Notes: generated by a model from the sequence alone, not told the origin. Numbered from the stretch's first letter, positions 1 through 6,861 are shown. The stretch: 8,734 nucleotides of DNA from Pseudomonadota bacterium (GCA_023416135.1 JAEZIF010000230.1:1-8734); one strand, 5' to 3'. Made by a program: numbers and translations.

Positions 1-2
1 CG

Positions 3-602
3 CTCGGCTGGCCTGAGCTCATGCCACGACGGACCGTCCACCGCTTCCGGATCCCAACCGTGGTCTTTCACCAGAAGCGGACAATTGATGTGCTGCAAAA
101 ACCGGACAACTTGAAAAGCTACCGACACAAGCCGTTCGAGCTCGCCGGCTGGACCGCCGACGAGCTGGCCAAGATGCCGACCTACTACATCATGGATCTC
201 GCCGACGGCATGGCCGAGACGGTGGCCAAGGAAATGCCGACCCCGGCCGAGATTGCCGACAACACCTGGCTCACCGAGCGTGAGCTCAGCGTCTACAGTG
301 CCGAGTACGAACGCAACGGCTTCCAGGGCGGGCTCAACTGGTATCGCGTGCGCACCAGCGGCAAGGCCAACGGCGAACTGGAGGTCTTCGCCGGCCGCAC
401 CGTCGACGTGCCGTCGACCTTCATCTCGGGTCGGAGCGACTGGGGCATATATCAGACGCCTGGTGCCATCGATCGCATGCAGAAGAGTGCCTGCACCAGG
501 ATGAGGGAGATCCACCTCATCGAGGGCGCCGGGCATTGGGTGCAGCAGGAGCAGCCGGACGAGGTGAACCGCCTACTGCTGTCGTTCCTGAAGGCGACGT
601 AA
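3..602 (+). CDS. Epoxide-hydrolase-like alpha/beta hydrolase, C-terminal part (5' end missing or altered)
   Basis: This is the C-terminal half of an alpha/beta-fold hydrolase of the epoxide hydrolase/haloalkane dehalogenase type, which hydrolyses small hydrophobic substrates in the cytoplasm. The frame is open to the left edge; the first ATG is at 21, without a Shine-Dalgarno sequence. From about base 130 the protein reads like the family: a cap region (GWTADELAKMPTYYIMDL), then an acid-loop segment (SGRSDWGIYQ, with the likely charge-relay Asp) and the catalytic His segment (EGAGHWVQQEQP) near the C-terminus. The nucleophile elbow and oxyanion part, which should precede the cap, are not in the window. 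The roughly 40 residues before the cap do not resemble the family and come from visibly less GC-rich DNA, so the gene may be a 5'-truncated or chimeric remnant rather than merely cut by the window edge. The specific substrate cannot be told. It converges on the M28 remnant. Confidence 0.75.
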   Translation, partial: LGWPELMPRRTVHRFRIPTVVFHQKRTIDVLQKPDNLKSYRHKPFELAGWTADELAKMPTYYIMDLADGMAETVAKEMPTPAEIADNTWLTERELSVYSAEYERNGFQGGLNWYRVRTSGKANGELEVFAGRTVDVPSTFISGRSDWGIYQTPGAIDRMQKSACTRMREIHLIEGAGHWVQQEQPDEVNRLLLSFLKAT

Positions 603-647
603 CGCCATCCCGAGCGCAGCAGTCTTGCGTCGCACGGGCCGACAGCG

Positions 648-978
648 TCACCGTTCCCGCCATCTCGCGGCTTCGGCCGGATCGGCGTTACAGGCGGCGA
701 CGACCAGGGCGGCGGTGAACAGCGTCGCCGTGCGCAGCTCGCCTTGCCCCACCTTGTCGCGCGTCGGCGGGGGTCAGCACGACGCGCAGGTTTGCGGCGG
801 GGTCGTCGAAGCCTGCGACCAGCCGCAGGGCCGGGATGCCACCCGACGCGAAGTTCGCGTGGTCCGAGTTGGTCATCAGCGGCCGCACCGTGCGTACGCT
901 GAGGCCGTTGGCCTCGGGCTCTCGTCCTGCTGTGCCGCCAGATCGGTCTCGCGGGCGCATGGCTCCAGGTGATTCCAC
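648..978 (-). pseudogene. M28-family metallopeptidase remnant (C-terminal fragment, frameshifted)
   Basis: On the minus strand, a frame running down from 978 encodes a typical end of an M28 zinc peptidase: TNSDHANFASGGIPALRL followed by VAGFDDP and VLTPADAR. The His of NSDHANF (codon about 861-859) matches the last zinc ligand of the family. At about 759-756 the reading frame breaks; skipping one base gives DKVGQGELRTATLFTAALVV and then an Ala-rich tail ending at a TGA (650-648). The alignment is therefore continuous across two frames. Recognisable homology begins only near 915, so the catalytic N-terminal part (the first zinc ligands, Asp and Glu) is absent; upstream DNA is unrelated and leads into the next gene. 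What remains is about 90 residues of a protein normally 300 to 450 or more residues long, so this is a decayed relic without expected function. The family assignment rests on motif recall, not on a search. Confidence 0.7.
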
Positions 979-1008
979 CTCGACCCATCATGCCTTAGGC
1001 TTGCCGTC

Positions 1009-1961
1009 ATGAGACTGCTCGCCGCTGCCCTTGCCCTCCTGCTCTCGCTCGCGAGCGCGGCGAGGGCCGAGTATCCCGAGAAGCCCATCCGCATCGTCTT
1101 GCCCTTCCCGCCCGGCGGCGTCACCGACATCGTGGCGCGCCTGCTCGCCGGGGGCCTGACGGCGGAGTTCGGCCAGCAGGTGCTGGTCGACAACAAGACC
1201 GGCGCGGGCGGCGTCATCGCGGGCGACCTTGTCGCCAAGGCGGCGCCCGATGGCCATACGCTGCTGCTCACCACGCCCAATCACACCATCAACGCGGCGT
1301 TCCGCGCGAACATGCCGTACGACACCGAGAAGGACTTCCGCCCGGTGTGAACGTGGGCCAGATCCCGATGCTGCTGGTGACGCACCCGTCGCTGCCGGTC
1401 ACGACCTTTCAGGGCTTCATCGACTACGCCCGCAGGAATCCCGGCAAGATCAACGTATCGCCGGCGGGCAACGGCACGCTGCCGCACATCACCATGGAAC
1501 TGCTGATGCTCAGGGAGAAGTTCCAGGTGACCAACGTGCCCTACCGCGGCGCGGCGCCGGCACTGGCCGACCTGGTGGCCGGCCAGGTCCAGGCCAAGCT
1601 CGACAACTACACCCAGTCGGCGCAGTTCATCGCCGACCGCAAGCTCAACCTGCTCGCCGTCACCAGCACGCGGCGGCTCAAGCAGTTTCCCGACGTGCCG
1701 GCGATGGCCGAGCAGCTTCCCGGCTTCGACGGCTATCTGTGGATGGGCATCCTGGCGCCGGCCACCACGCCCGACGCCGTGGTCCAGAAGCTGGCGACGG
1801 CCATCCAGCGCTTCGTCACGTCGCCCGCGACGCAAGCGCGCTTCGACAAGGACGGGATCGAGCCCGTCGGCAACGGGCCACGGGAATTCGGCATGGAGAT
1901 CACCGCGGAACTCACGGAATGGCGCGAGCTCGCCAAGACGACGAAGATCACGGTCGACTGA
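1009..1961 (+). pseudogene. Tripartite tricarboxylate transporter substrate-binding protein (Bug/TctC family), frameshifted
   Basis: Members of this family are periplasmic binding proteins that hand carboxylates or other small organic acids to TctAB-type membrane permeases, or act as orphan sensors. The first frame (1009-1350) has a signal peptide (MRLLAAALALLLSLASAARA, cleavage near residue 20), then the family start YPEKPIRIVLPFPPGG and VTDIVARLL, and reaches PYDTEKDFRPV before a TGA at 1348-1350. The second frame, one base back, picks up at 1347 with NVGQIPMLLVTHPSLP and continues through the conserved NPGKIN, VPYRGAAPALADL, FPDVPAMAE and LAPATTPDAV segments to the TGA at 1959-1961. The joined product would be about 317 residues, normal for the family, so nothing is missing except one base near 1345-1349. 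No homopolymer explains it. It is either a recent pseudogene or a sequence error. No clear Shine-Dalgarno sequence precedes 1009. No tctA/tctB permease genes lie nearby, so it is an orphan, which is common for Bug proteins. Confidence 0.9.
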
Positions 1962-1964
1962 ACT

Positions 1965-2756
1965 TCAGCGCAGGTATTTCGCGAAGAACGCCTTGGTGCG
2001 CGCTTCGGCATCGGGGCCGGCCACGGGATCGTAGGCCAGGCGATGGCTCTTGCCGTCGGCCACGGTGACCGTGCGATCGGCCGCCTTGCTGTCGAAGCTG
2101 TGATAGGCGTTGGGGTAGTACACGGTCTCCACCAGCCCAGGCTGGGTGAAGCCGCTGGCCTCAAGCTGGCGGCAACGATCCGCCGGTGTCCAATCGTCCT
2201 TGTCGCCGATCAGGATCAACAGCGGCACGGCGACGTTGCGATCGAAGCCGGCGGCGCAGGCCGGGTAGTAGGCAACCGCAGCCTTGAGGCCACGCGCGGC
2301 GAGGCCGTAGTCCGCCTGCACCGCCCGCATCGCCGTCCATCCACCATGACTGTGGCCGATCAGGCCGATCTCACCCTTGCGCACGAACGGTTGGGCGTTG
2401 AGGAAGTCGATCGCCCCTGCCACGTCGGACACGCGCATGCTGCCGCTGACGACATTGCCGCGGCCGCACACCGACTTCTCACCGCGCGGTCCGAATGAAT
2501 CGGGGGCGACGACGACATACCCCCAACTCGCCAGCAGCTTGCCCCAGACATCGGTATGCCGACCGATGCCGCCGCAGGTGTGAGCGAGCACGATTCCCGG
2601 GAACGGGCCCGCGCCCGAGGGCTTGTACATCCAGCCGGACATCTCGGGACCGGCGGCGCTGCTGCCGACGGCGATGCTCGGGAAACGCACGGTCTCGGCG
2701 GAAGCTACGCCGGCAAACAGCAGCATGATCAGTGCGATCGCGATCGTGCGCAGCAT
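1965..2756 (-). CDS. Exported dienelactone hydrolase family protein
   Basis: A 263-residue alpha/beta hydrolase of the dienelactone-hydrolase family, probably an esterase or lactone hydrolase acting in the periplasm. The signal peptide is visible: a hydrophobic run in residues 5-17 and a VASA|E cleavage site at about residue 20. The nucleophile elbow is GHSHGG with Ser136, the acid is probably Asp185 or a neighbour in GDKDDW, and the catalytic His is His219 in NAYHSFDS. Classical dienelactone hydrolase uses Cys as nucleophile; here it is Ser, as in many exported members. HTCGGIG at about residues 59-65 fits the oxyanion region. The start at 2756 is chosen because it begins directly with the signal peptide; an in-frame extension to 2852 would run through the divergent EthD gene and bury the signal. 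Its stop is 3 bases from the end of the convergent Bug gene. The substrate is unknown. Four Cys (61, 97, 167, 195) could form disulphides after export. Confidence 0.88.
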   Translation of the reverse strand: MLRTIAIALIMLLFAGVASAETVRFPSIAVGSSAAGPEMSGWMYKPSGAGPFPGIVLAHTCGGIGRHTDVWGKLLASWGYVVVAPDSFGPRGEKSVCGRGNVVSGSMRVSDVAGAIDFLNAQPFVRKGEIGLIGHSHGGWTAMRAVQADYGLAARGLKAAVAYYPACAAGFDRNVAVPLLILIGDKDDWTPADRCRQLEASGFTQPGLVETVYYPNAYHSFDSKAADRTVTVADGKSHRLAYDPVAGPDAEARTKAFFAKYLR

Positions 2757-2793
2757 GCGGCATAGTACGCCCAACCGGGGAGAAACGCCCATC
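2757..2793. promoter_or_regulatory. Short divergent intergenic region (hydrolase / EthD gene)
   Basis: Only 37 bases separate the start codons of the dienelactone-hydrolase-family gene (minus) and the EthD gene (plus). A Shine-Dalgarno-like GGGGAG at 2777-2782 lies 11 bases before the ATG at 2794. On the minus strand a TACTATGC stretch lies just upstream of the ATG at 2756 and could be part of a -10 box, but no convincing -35 box is visible. A gap this small means at least one promoter must lie within the opposite gene, or the hydrolase message is nearly leaderless. Confidence 0.35.
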
Positions 2794-3126
2794 ATGATCA
2801 AGACGATCGGCCTGTTGACGCGCAAGGACGGCTGGACCCACGAGCAGTTCATGAAGCACTGGGTGGAGATCCATGCACCGCTGGCCCATGCCGTGCCCGG
2901 CCTGCGCCGTTACGTGCAGAACCACATCACGGGTGAACGCACGCGCGCCGACATTCCCGCCACCGATGTCGCGATCGACGGCGTCGCCGAGCTGTGGTTC
3001 GACGACCAGGCGGCGCTCGAGGCGGCGGCGAAGACGCCGGAGATGAAGGCGCTGCACGCCGATGGCGCGCAGTTCATCGGACGGATCAGGAGCTACGTGA
3101 TCGACGAGAAGGTCGTGATCGGGTGA
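2794..3126 (+). CDS. EthD domain-containing protein
   Basis: A 110-residue protein of the EthD family (dimeric alpha/beta-barrel, ferredoxin-like fold). Family members include small cytoplasmic proteins linked to oxidative degradation, such as EthD of ethyl tert-butyl ether metabolism, and related small enzymes of polyketide and aromatic metabolism; the biochemical role is often unknown. The whole domain is present: MIKTIGLLTRKDGWTHEQF, then the signature KHWVEIHAPLAHAVPGLRRY (His22, Trp23, His27; PGLRRYVQN at about 35-43), and a second half with AELWFDDQAAL at about 65-75. There is no signal peptide or membrane segment. The ATG at 2794 is preceded by GGGGAG 11 bases upstream and is the start that yields the compact domain. 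It diverges from an exported hydrolase and its stop is one base from the stop of the convergent Bug gene. It could be a dimerising isomerase, cyclase or monooxygenase-like protein; the sequence does not decide. Confidence 0.85.
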   Translation: MIKTIGLLTRKDGWTHEQFMKHWVEIHAPLAHAVPGLRRYVQNHITGERTRADIPATDVAIDGVAELWFDDQAALEAAAKTPEMKALHADGAQFIGRIRSYVIDEKVVIG

Positions 3127-3127
3127 T

Positions 3128-4109
3128 TCACTCCGGCTCGATGCCGGCAGCCTTCGCCGTATCGCGCCAGACGACCAACTCCTCGCTGATCCGCTTGGCG
3201 AAGGCATCGGGCGGCTCCCCGCCAGGTATCGCCGCGAGGTCGCGGATCTTGGCCTGCATCTCGGGTTCGGCCAGCACCGCCACGACGTCGTCGCGGATGC
3301 GACGCGAGGTCGGCCGGCAACTTGCCAGGGCCGAACATGGCGAACCACGCCGAGCGTTCGACGCCGGGCACGCCCGCTTCGGTCATCGTCGGCACCTCGG
3401 GCAGCACTTCCAGCCGCTTTTCGGTACTGACCGCGAGCATCTTCAGCGTGCCGTTGCGATGGTGCGACATCACCGTGAGCGGGCTGGTGAGGCCGACCGG
3501 GATGTGACCGCCGGCCAACTCCTGCATCATCGGCGTCGCGCCCTTGTAGGCGACGTTCTCGATCTTGAGACCGCTCTTCAGCCGGAACAGCTCGCCGATC
3601 ATGCGCGTGGTGTTCTCGGTGCTGCCGAACTGGTACTTGCCGGGGTTGGCGCGCGCCGCTGCGAGGAACTTGTCCATGCTGTCGAAGCCCGCCTTGGGCG
3701 AGCCGACCAGGGCGATCGCACCGCCCACCAATATGGTGACTGGCGTGAAATCCTTCTCGGTGTCGTAGGGCAGCGTCTTGGTCGTGTAGGGATTGATGGT
3801 GTGCGCGCTGGTCGTCACCATCAACGTGTAGCCGTCGGCCGGTGCCTTGGCGACGATCTCGCTGCCCAGGATGCCACTGGCACCGCCCTTGTTGTCGATG
3901 ACGACGGTCTGCTTCCAGCGTTCGGCGAGCTTCGGGACGATCAACCGCGCCACCAGGTCGGTGCCGCCGCCGGCCGGATAGGGCACCACGACCCGCACCT
4001 GCTTCGACGGGAAGTCCTGCGCCCGCAGCACCGCCGGCGCTGCGCTCCACGCCGCAGCAGCCGCAACGAATCCGCGCCGCCCCAACCTCGCCCATCCCAG
4101 CCTCGCCAT
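3128..4109 (-). pseudogene. Second tripartite tricarboxylate transporter substrate-binding protein (Bug family), frameshifted near its 3' end
   Basis: A periplasmic Bug/TctC-type binding protein. It starts at 4109 with LGRRGFVAAAAAW, a twin-arginine-like signal (RR at residues 11-12) with an alanine-rich core and probable cleavage after LRA (residue 30). Family landmarks follow: VRVVVPYPAGGGTDLVARL (about 39-56), DNKGGASGILG, ADGYTLMVTT, LPYDTEKDFTPV, NPGKYQFGS, NVAYKGATPMMQEL and PEVPTMTEAGVPG. After GPGKLPADLAS the frame is lost at about 3299; skipping one base restores IRDDVVAVLAEPEMQAKIR, then DAFAKRISEELVVWRDTAKA, and a TGA at 3130-3128. The restored product is about 326 residues, full length for the family. 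Without correction the protein gets an arginine-rich aberrant tail in place of its last C-terminal segment of about 57 residues. A good Shine-Dalgarno sequence supports the start. The gap from the upstream nucleotidyltransferase gene is 34 bases on the same strand, so co-transcription is possible. The ligand is unknown. Confidence 0.9.
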
Positions 4110-4112
4110 GTG

Positions 4113-4120
4113 TCCTCCCT
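4113..4120 (-). promoter_or_regulatory. Ribosome binding site of the second Bug gene
   Basis: On the minus strand AGGGAGGA ends four bases before the ATG at 4109. It is a strong match to the anti-Shine-Dalgarno sequence, and it favours this ATG over earlier in-frame starts inside the upstream gene. Confidence 0.7.
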
Positions 4121-4143
4121 GGAGTTTCTCGTTGACCGGAAAC

Positions 4144-4974
4144 CTAGAGCGCTGCGGTCTCCGATACCAGCGCCTCCAGGCGCGCAAGGGCGGCGGCATG
4201 CGCTCCCGTCCCGAGATCGGCGTAGATGGCCGCAACGCGGCCGCCGAAATCCAACGGCGCGCGGGCAAAGCCGTCGACGGCGGCGACGGCACCCTTCTCG
4301 TTCAAGAGATAGACGCCGTTCACGGCGAACAGCGTCTGGCAGAGACAGGCGACGGCACGAAAGACGCAGCCGGCCAGGTACGAGACGTCGCCGCGATCGA
4401 GGCTCTTGCGAGCGTTGGCCAGGGCGAAGGCCGCCTCCCATTCGAAACGCTTGCGCAGCGCGACCGCGAGCGCCGGCGGGTAGGGCATCGTGCGAACCTG
4501 CAGAGCGGCAAGCGAGCCCGCCGGATCGTGCAGCGGCCGCGCGTATGCAACCTCGCCGACATGGATGGTGGGCAGGAAGGCGTGCGGATGGCCCGGCTGG
4601 TAGTGCGGCTCGACCTTGCCGGCATGGGCATCGTCGATCGCCGCCGTCACACGATCGAGGTCGCGGTAGAGCAGGTCGACATGGACCCCGCCGATCAACA
4701 GCCAGCCGCCGCCGTCGATCCACGGCCCCCATCCGCCGAGAGGCGTGACCTCGGCCTCGCCGCCGCGATCGTCGAGCGACACCACGACCCGGCTCAAGGC
4801 GGCGATGTCGATCGGCCGGCGGCCGCGATAGTACAGCCCGATGTCGTAGTCCGAGCCGGCCGTCGCCGTGCCGCGAGCGCGCGAGCCGCCCAGCGCGATC
4901 GCCTCCACCCCTTCCACCGGGGCCAGGGCCACGACCAGACGGCGCAGCAGGGCTTCGTCGTTTGCATCGGTCAT
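4144..4974 (-). CDS. Nucleotidyltransferase-fold protein with helical C-terminal domain
   Basis: A 276-residue cytoplasmic protein with a Pol-beta-type nucleotidyltransferase core. The signature is complete: GGSRARGT (residues 29-36) followed by the metal-binding pair in SDYDIGLYY (Asp42 and Asp44), and a plausible third acid in VHVDLLY (Asp100). It should therefore be able to bind Mg-NTP and transfer a nucleotidyl group, possibly to a small molecule (as aminoglycoside nucleotidyltransferases do) or to a macromolecule (as MNT-type proteins do). Residues 165-276 look mainly helical and form a second domain that I cannot name; it has a general HEPN/KNTase-like character but no RX4-6H motif. The start at 4974 is preferred over an in-frame GTG at 5022 because the domain begins soon after it and the longer version adds only a nondescript tail; neither has a strong ribosome site. 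It is divergent from the amidohydrolase, and the second Bug gene follows on the same strand after 34 bases. The target is unknown. Confidence 0.8.
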   Translation of the reverse strand: MTDANDEALLRRLVVALAPVEGVEAIALGGSRARGTATAGSDYDIGLYYRGRRPIDIAALSRVVVSLDDRGGEAEVTPLGGWGPWIDGGGWLLIGGVHVDLLYRDLDRVTAAIDDAHAGKVEPHYQPGHPHAFLPTIHVGEVAYARPLHDPAGSLAALQVRTMPYPPALAVALRKRFEWEAAFALANARKSLDRGDVSYLAGCVFRAVACLCQTLFAVNGVYLLNEKGAVAAVDGFARAPLDFGGRVAAIYADLGTGAHAAALARLEALVSETAAL

Positions 4975-5051
4975 GGCTCTGTTTAGCGCCAAAGAAACTG
5001 GAAAAGGTTGCCGGCCCGTCACACCATGACGGAAATCCGGAGGTGCTGCAG
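4975..5051. promoter_or_regulatory. Divergent intergenic region (nucleotidyltransferase / amidohydrolase)
   Basis: A 77-base gap between two divergent start codons. It contains a short run (about 4981-5008) that is clearly richer in A and T than the surroundings, the usual composition for a promoter in such GC-rich DNA. I cannot assign confident -35 and -10 boxes on either strand and see no clear operator palindrome. Confidence 0.35.
5039..5043 (+). promoter_or_regulatory. Ribosome binding site of the amidohydrolase
   Basis: GGAGG lies eight bases before the ATG at 5052. This is ideal strength and spacing, and it fixes the start there rather than at the in-frame ATG at 4962 within the divergent gene. 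Confidence 0.8.
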
Positions 5052-6752
5052 ATGTTCGACCTGGTCATCAAGGATGCGGAGATCCACGACGGCGCGGGCA
5101 GCCCTCCCGTGCGCGGCGACCTCGGGGTGACCGGCGGCAGGATCGCCGCCATCAGCAAGCATGAGGGCGGCGGCAAGCTCGGCGCAGCCATGGAGACAGT
5201 GAAGGCCGATGGCCTGGCCCTGGCGCCCGGCATCATCGACGGCCACACCCACTACGATGCCCAGATCACCTGGGACCCGTTCGTCGATCCTTCGCCGGCG
5301 CTCGGCGTCACCACGGCCGTGTTGGGCAATTGCGGTTTCACCATCGCGCCCTGCAAGCCGGCCGACCGCGATCTCACCATGCGCCATCTCACCCATGTCG
5401 AGGGCATGTCGCTCGACGCGTTGCGCGCCGGCATCCGCTGGGAGTTCGAGAGCTTCCCGCAGTACCTCGACATGCTGCAGCGCCAGGGCGTCGGCCCCAA
5501 CGTCGCCTGCTTCGCCGGCCATTCGGCCATCCGCACCTTCGTCATGGGCGAGGAAGCGACGGAGCGCACGGCCAACGACGACGAAATTGCGGCGATGACG
5601 GCACTGGTGCGCGAGGCCATGGCGGCGGGCGCCGTGGGTTTCGCCACCTCGACCGCCGAGGCGCACAACGGCGAAGGCGGCACGCCGATGCCGTCGCGCC
5701 TTGCCGACGATCGCGAGCTGCGCACGCTGGTGCGGACGATGGGCGAAAGCGGACGCGGCGTCTACATGCTGACCAAGGGCAGCAAGACCTCGATCCCCTA
5801 TCTCGAGGAGCTGGCGATCGAGGCGAAGCGGCCGGTCGTGATCGCCGCGCTGTTCCATTCCAATACCAACCCGACAGCGGCCTTCTCGACGCTGGACCAG
5901 GTCAACGCTGCCCGCTCGCGCGGCCATCAGCTCGTGGCGCAGACCTCATGCTGCCCGCTCAGCATGGATTTCACCTTCAAGAGCCCGTACCTGTTCGAGA
6001 GCATGCAGTCGTGGAAGCCCGCCATGGCGGCGCACGACGCCGACGCGCTGAAGGCCGTCTATCGCGACAAATCCTGGCGCGACGCCGTGCGCCGCGAACT
6101 CGAAGCATCGCGTGGCCGGCTGGTGTTCAACGGCGAATGGGACAAGCTGTTCGTAGTCGAGGTCGCAAAGCCCGAGAACCGGGCGCTGGAGGGCGCGACG
6201 TTGGCCGACCTGGCGAAGAAGGCTGGCAAAGATCCGCTCGACTGCATTCTCGACTTCGCCCTGTCGGAGAACCTCGACACGATGTTCGTGGCCCAGCTCC
6301 TGCACAATGACGAGATCGCAGTGGGCCGCATCCTCGCCGATCCCAACACCCACATCTCGCTGTCGGATGCCGGTGCGCATCTAACCTTCTTTTGCGATGC
6401 CGGCTTCGGCCTCCACTTGATGGGCCATTGGAGCCGCGATCTCGGTGTTCTCGACCTGCCGCAGGCGGTGCATCGCCTGACCGGGCAGCCGGCCAGGCTG
6501 TTCGGCTTCAAGGATCGTGGTTTGTTGCGCGAAGGCTACGCCGCCGACCTGATGCTCTTCGATCCCGGGACGGTGGCGCGTGGCCCCAAGCGCCGGGCCC
6601 ACGACCTGCCGGCCGGCGCGGCACGTCTCACCGCCTCGGCGGTCGGACTGCACGGCGTCTGGATCAACGGCACCCACGTCGCCCACGACAAGGGCTTCTG
6701 CGGCGATCCCGAGGCGCGGCCGGGCGAGGTGATCAGGCGGTTCGCAAACTAG
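5052..6752 (+). CDS. Amidohydrolase, N-acyl-D-amino-acid deacylase (D-aminoacylase) type
   Basis: A 566-residue metal-dependent amidohydrolase, intact, without signal peptide, so cytoplasmic. Relatives in the D-aminoacylase group remove acyl groups from D-amino acids or hydrolyse similar amides. The order of parts is typical: a small beta-sandwich start (FDLVIKDAEIHDGAG), the barrel with the metal motif GIIDGHTHYD (His65, His67), LGNCGFTIAP with Cys94 in the place of the metal-bridging Cys of D-aminoacylase, a late barrel His in ALFHSN (His269), and SDAGAH with Asp439, the likely catalytic acid. The C-terminus returns to the sandwich (GLLREGYAADLMLFDP; VWINGTHV). One deviation: where D-aminoacylases carry a His in a motif like THMR, this protein has MLTKGSKTS with Lys242 and no His. 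It therefore belongs to a distinct subgroup and the annotated substrate should be treated as uncertain. The excellent ribosome site fixes the start. The gene stands alone on its strand, followed by cupin debris. Confidence 0.87.
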   Translation: MFDLVIKDAEIHDGAGSPPVRGDLGVTGGRIAAISKHEGGGKLGAAMETVKADGLALAPGIIDGHTHYDAQITWDPFVDPSPALGVTTAVLGNCGFTIAPCKPADRDLTMRHLTHVEGMSLDALRAGIRWEFESFPQYLDMLQRQGVGPNVACFAGHSAIRTFVMGEEATERTANDDEIAAMTALVREAMAAGAVGFATSTAEAHNGEGGTPMPSRLADDRELRTLVRTMGESGRGVYMLTKGSKTSIPYLEELAIEAKRPVVIAALFHSNTNPTAAFSTLDQVNAARSRGHQLVAQTSCCPLSMDFTFKSPYLFESMQSWKPAMAAHDADALKAVYRDKSWRDAVRRELEASRGRLVFNGEWDKLFVVEVAKPENRALEGATLADLAKKAGKDPLDCILDFALSENLDTMFVAQLLHNDEIAVGRILADPNTHISLSDAGAHLTFFCDAGFGLHLMGHWSRDLGVLDLPQAVHRLTGQPARLFGFKDRGLLREGYAADLMLFDPGTVARGPKRRAHDLPAGAARLTASAVGLHGVWINGTHVAHDKGFCGDPEARPGEVIRRFAN

Positions 6753-6763
6753 CGCGCAGGAAC

Positions 6764-6859
6764 CGGCGATTGGGCGACCATGTCGGACTGACGAACTTCC
6801 GCGTGAACCTGACGGGCATCGTGCCCGGCGGCCAGTCCTCTGCGCGCCATGCGCACTCC
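6764..6859 (+). pseudogene. Cupin gene remnant, N-terminal piece
   Basis: Immediately behind the amidohydrolase, one frame reads RLGDHVGLTNFRVNLTGIV followed by PGGQSSARHAHS. This is the usual opening of a small single-domain cupin; the His pair in RHAHS corresponds to the first metal-binding cupin motif (HxH). The expected continuation (QDEFVYVLEG-like) is absent, and the sequence after 6859 is unrelated in this orientation. No start codon or ribosome site is visible. It is a fragment of about 32 codons, not a working gene. See the opposite-strand piece directly beside it. Confidence 0.65.
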
Positions 6860-6861
6860 TG

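Noticed and set aside
603..647. Possible terminator hairpin between the hydrolase and the M28 relic
   Set aside because: Only short imperfect arms (GCGCAG / CTTGCG) and no T-run on either strand.
1340..1356. Programmed -1 frameshift joining the two halves of the first Bug gene
   Set aside because: A -1 slip would join the frames, but there is no slippery heptamer or following hairpin, and the Bug family is not known to use recoding.
2479..4748. Very long open frames antisense or out of frame to the Bug and nucleotidyltransferase genes (for example minus 2479-4095 and plus 2994-4748)
   Set aside because: They are Arg/Ala/Pro-rich shadows produced by GC-rich codon bias, have no domain-like segments, and cover genes with clear family motifs.
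4975..5022. Longer nucleotidyltransferase starting at GTG 5022
   Set aside because: It would use up most of the divergent promoter region and add 16 residues without family character; the ATG at 4974 is more plausible.
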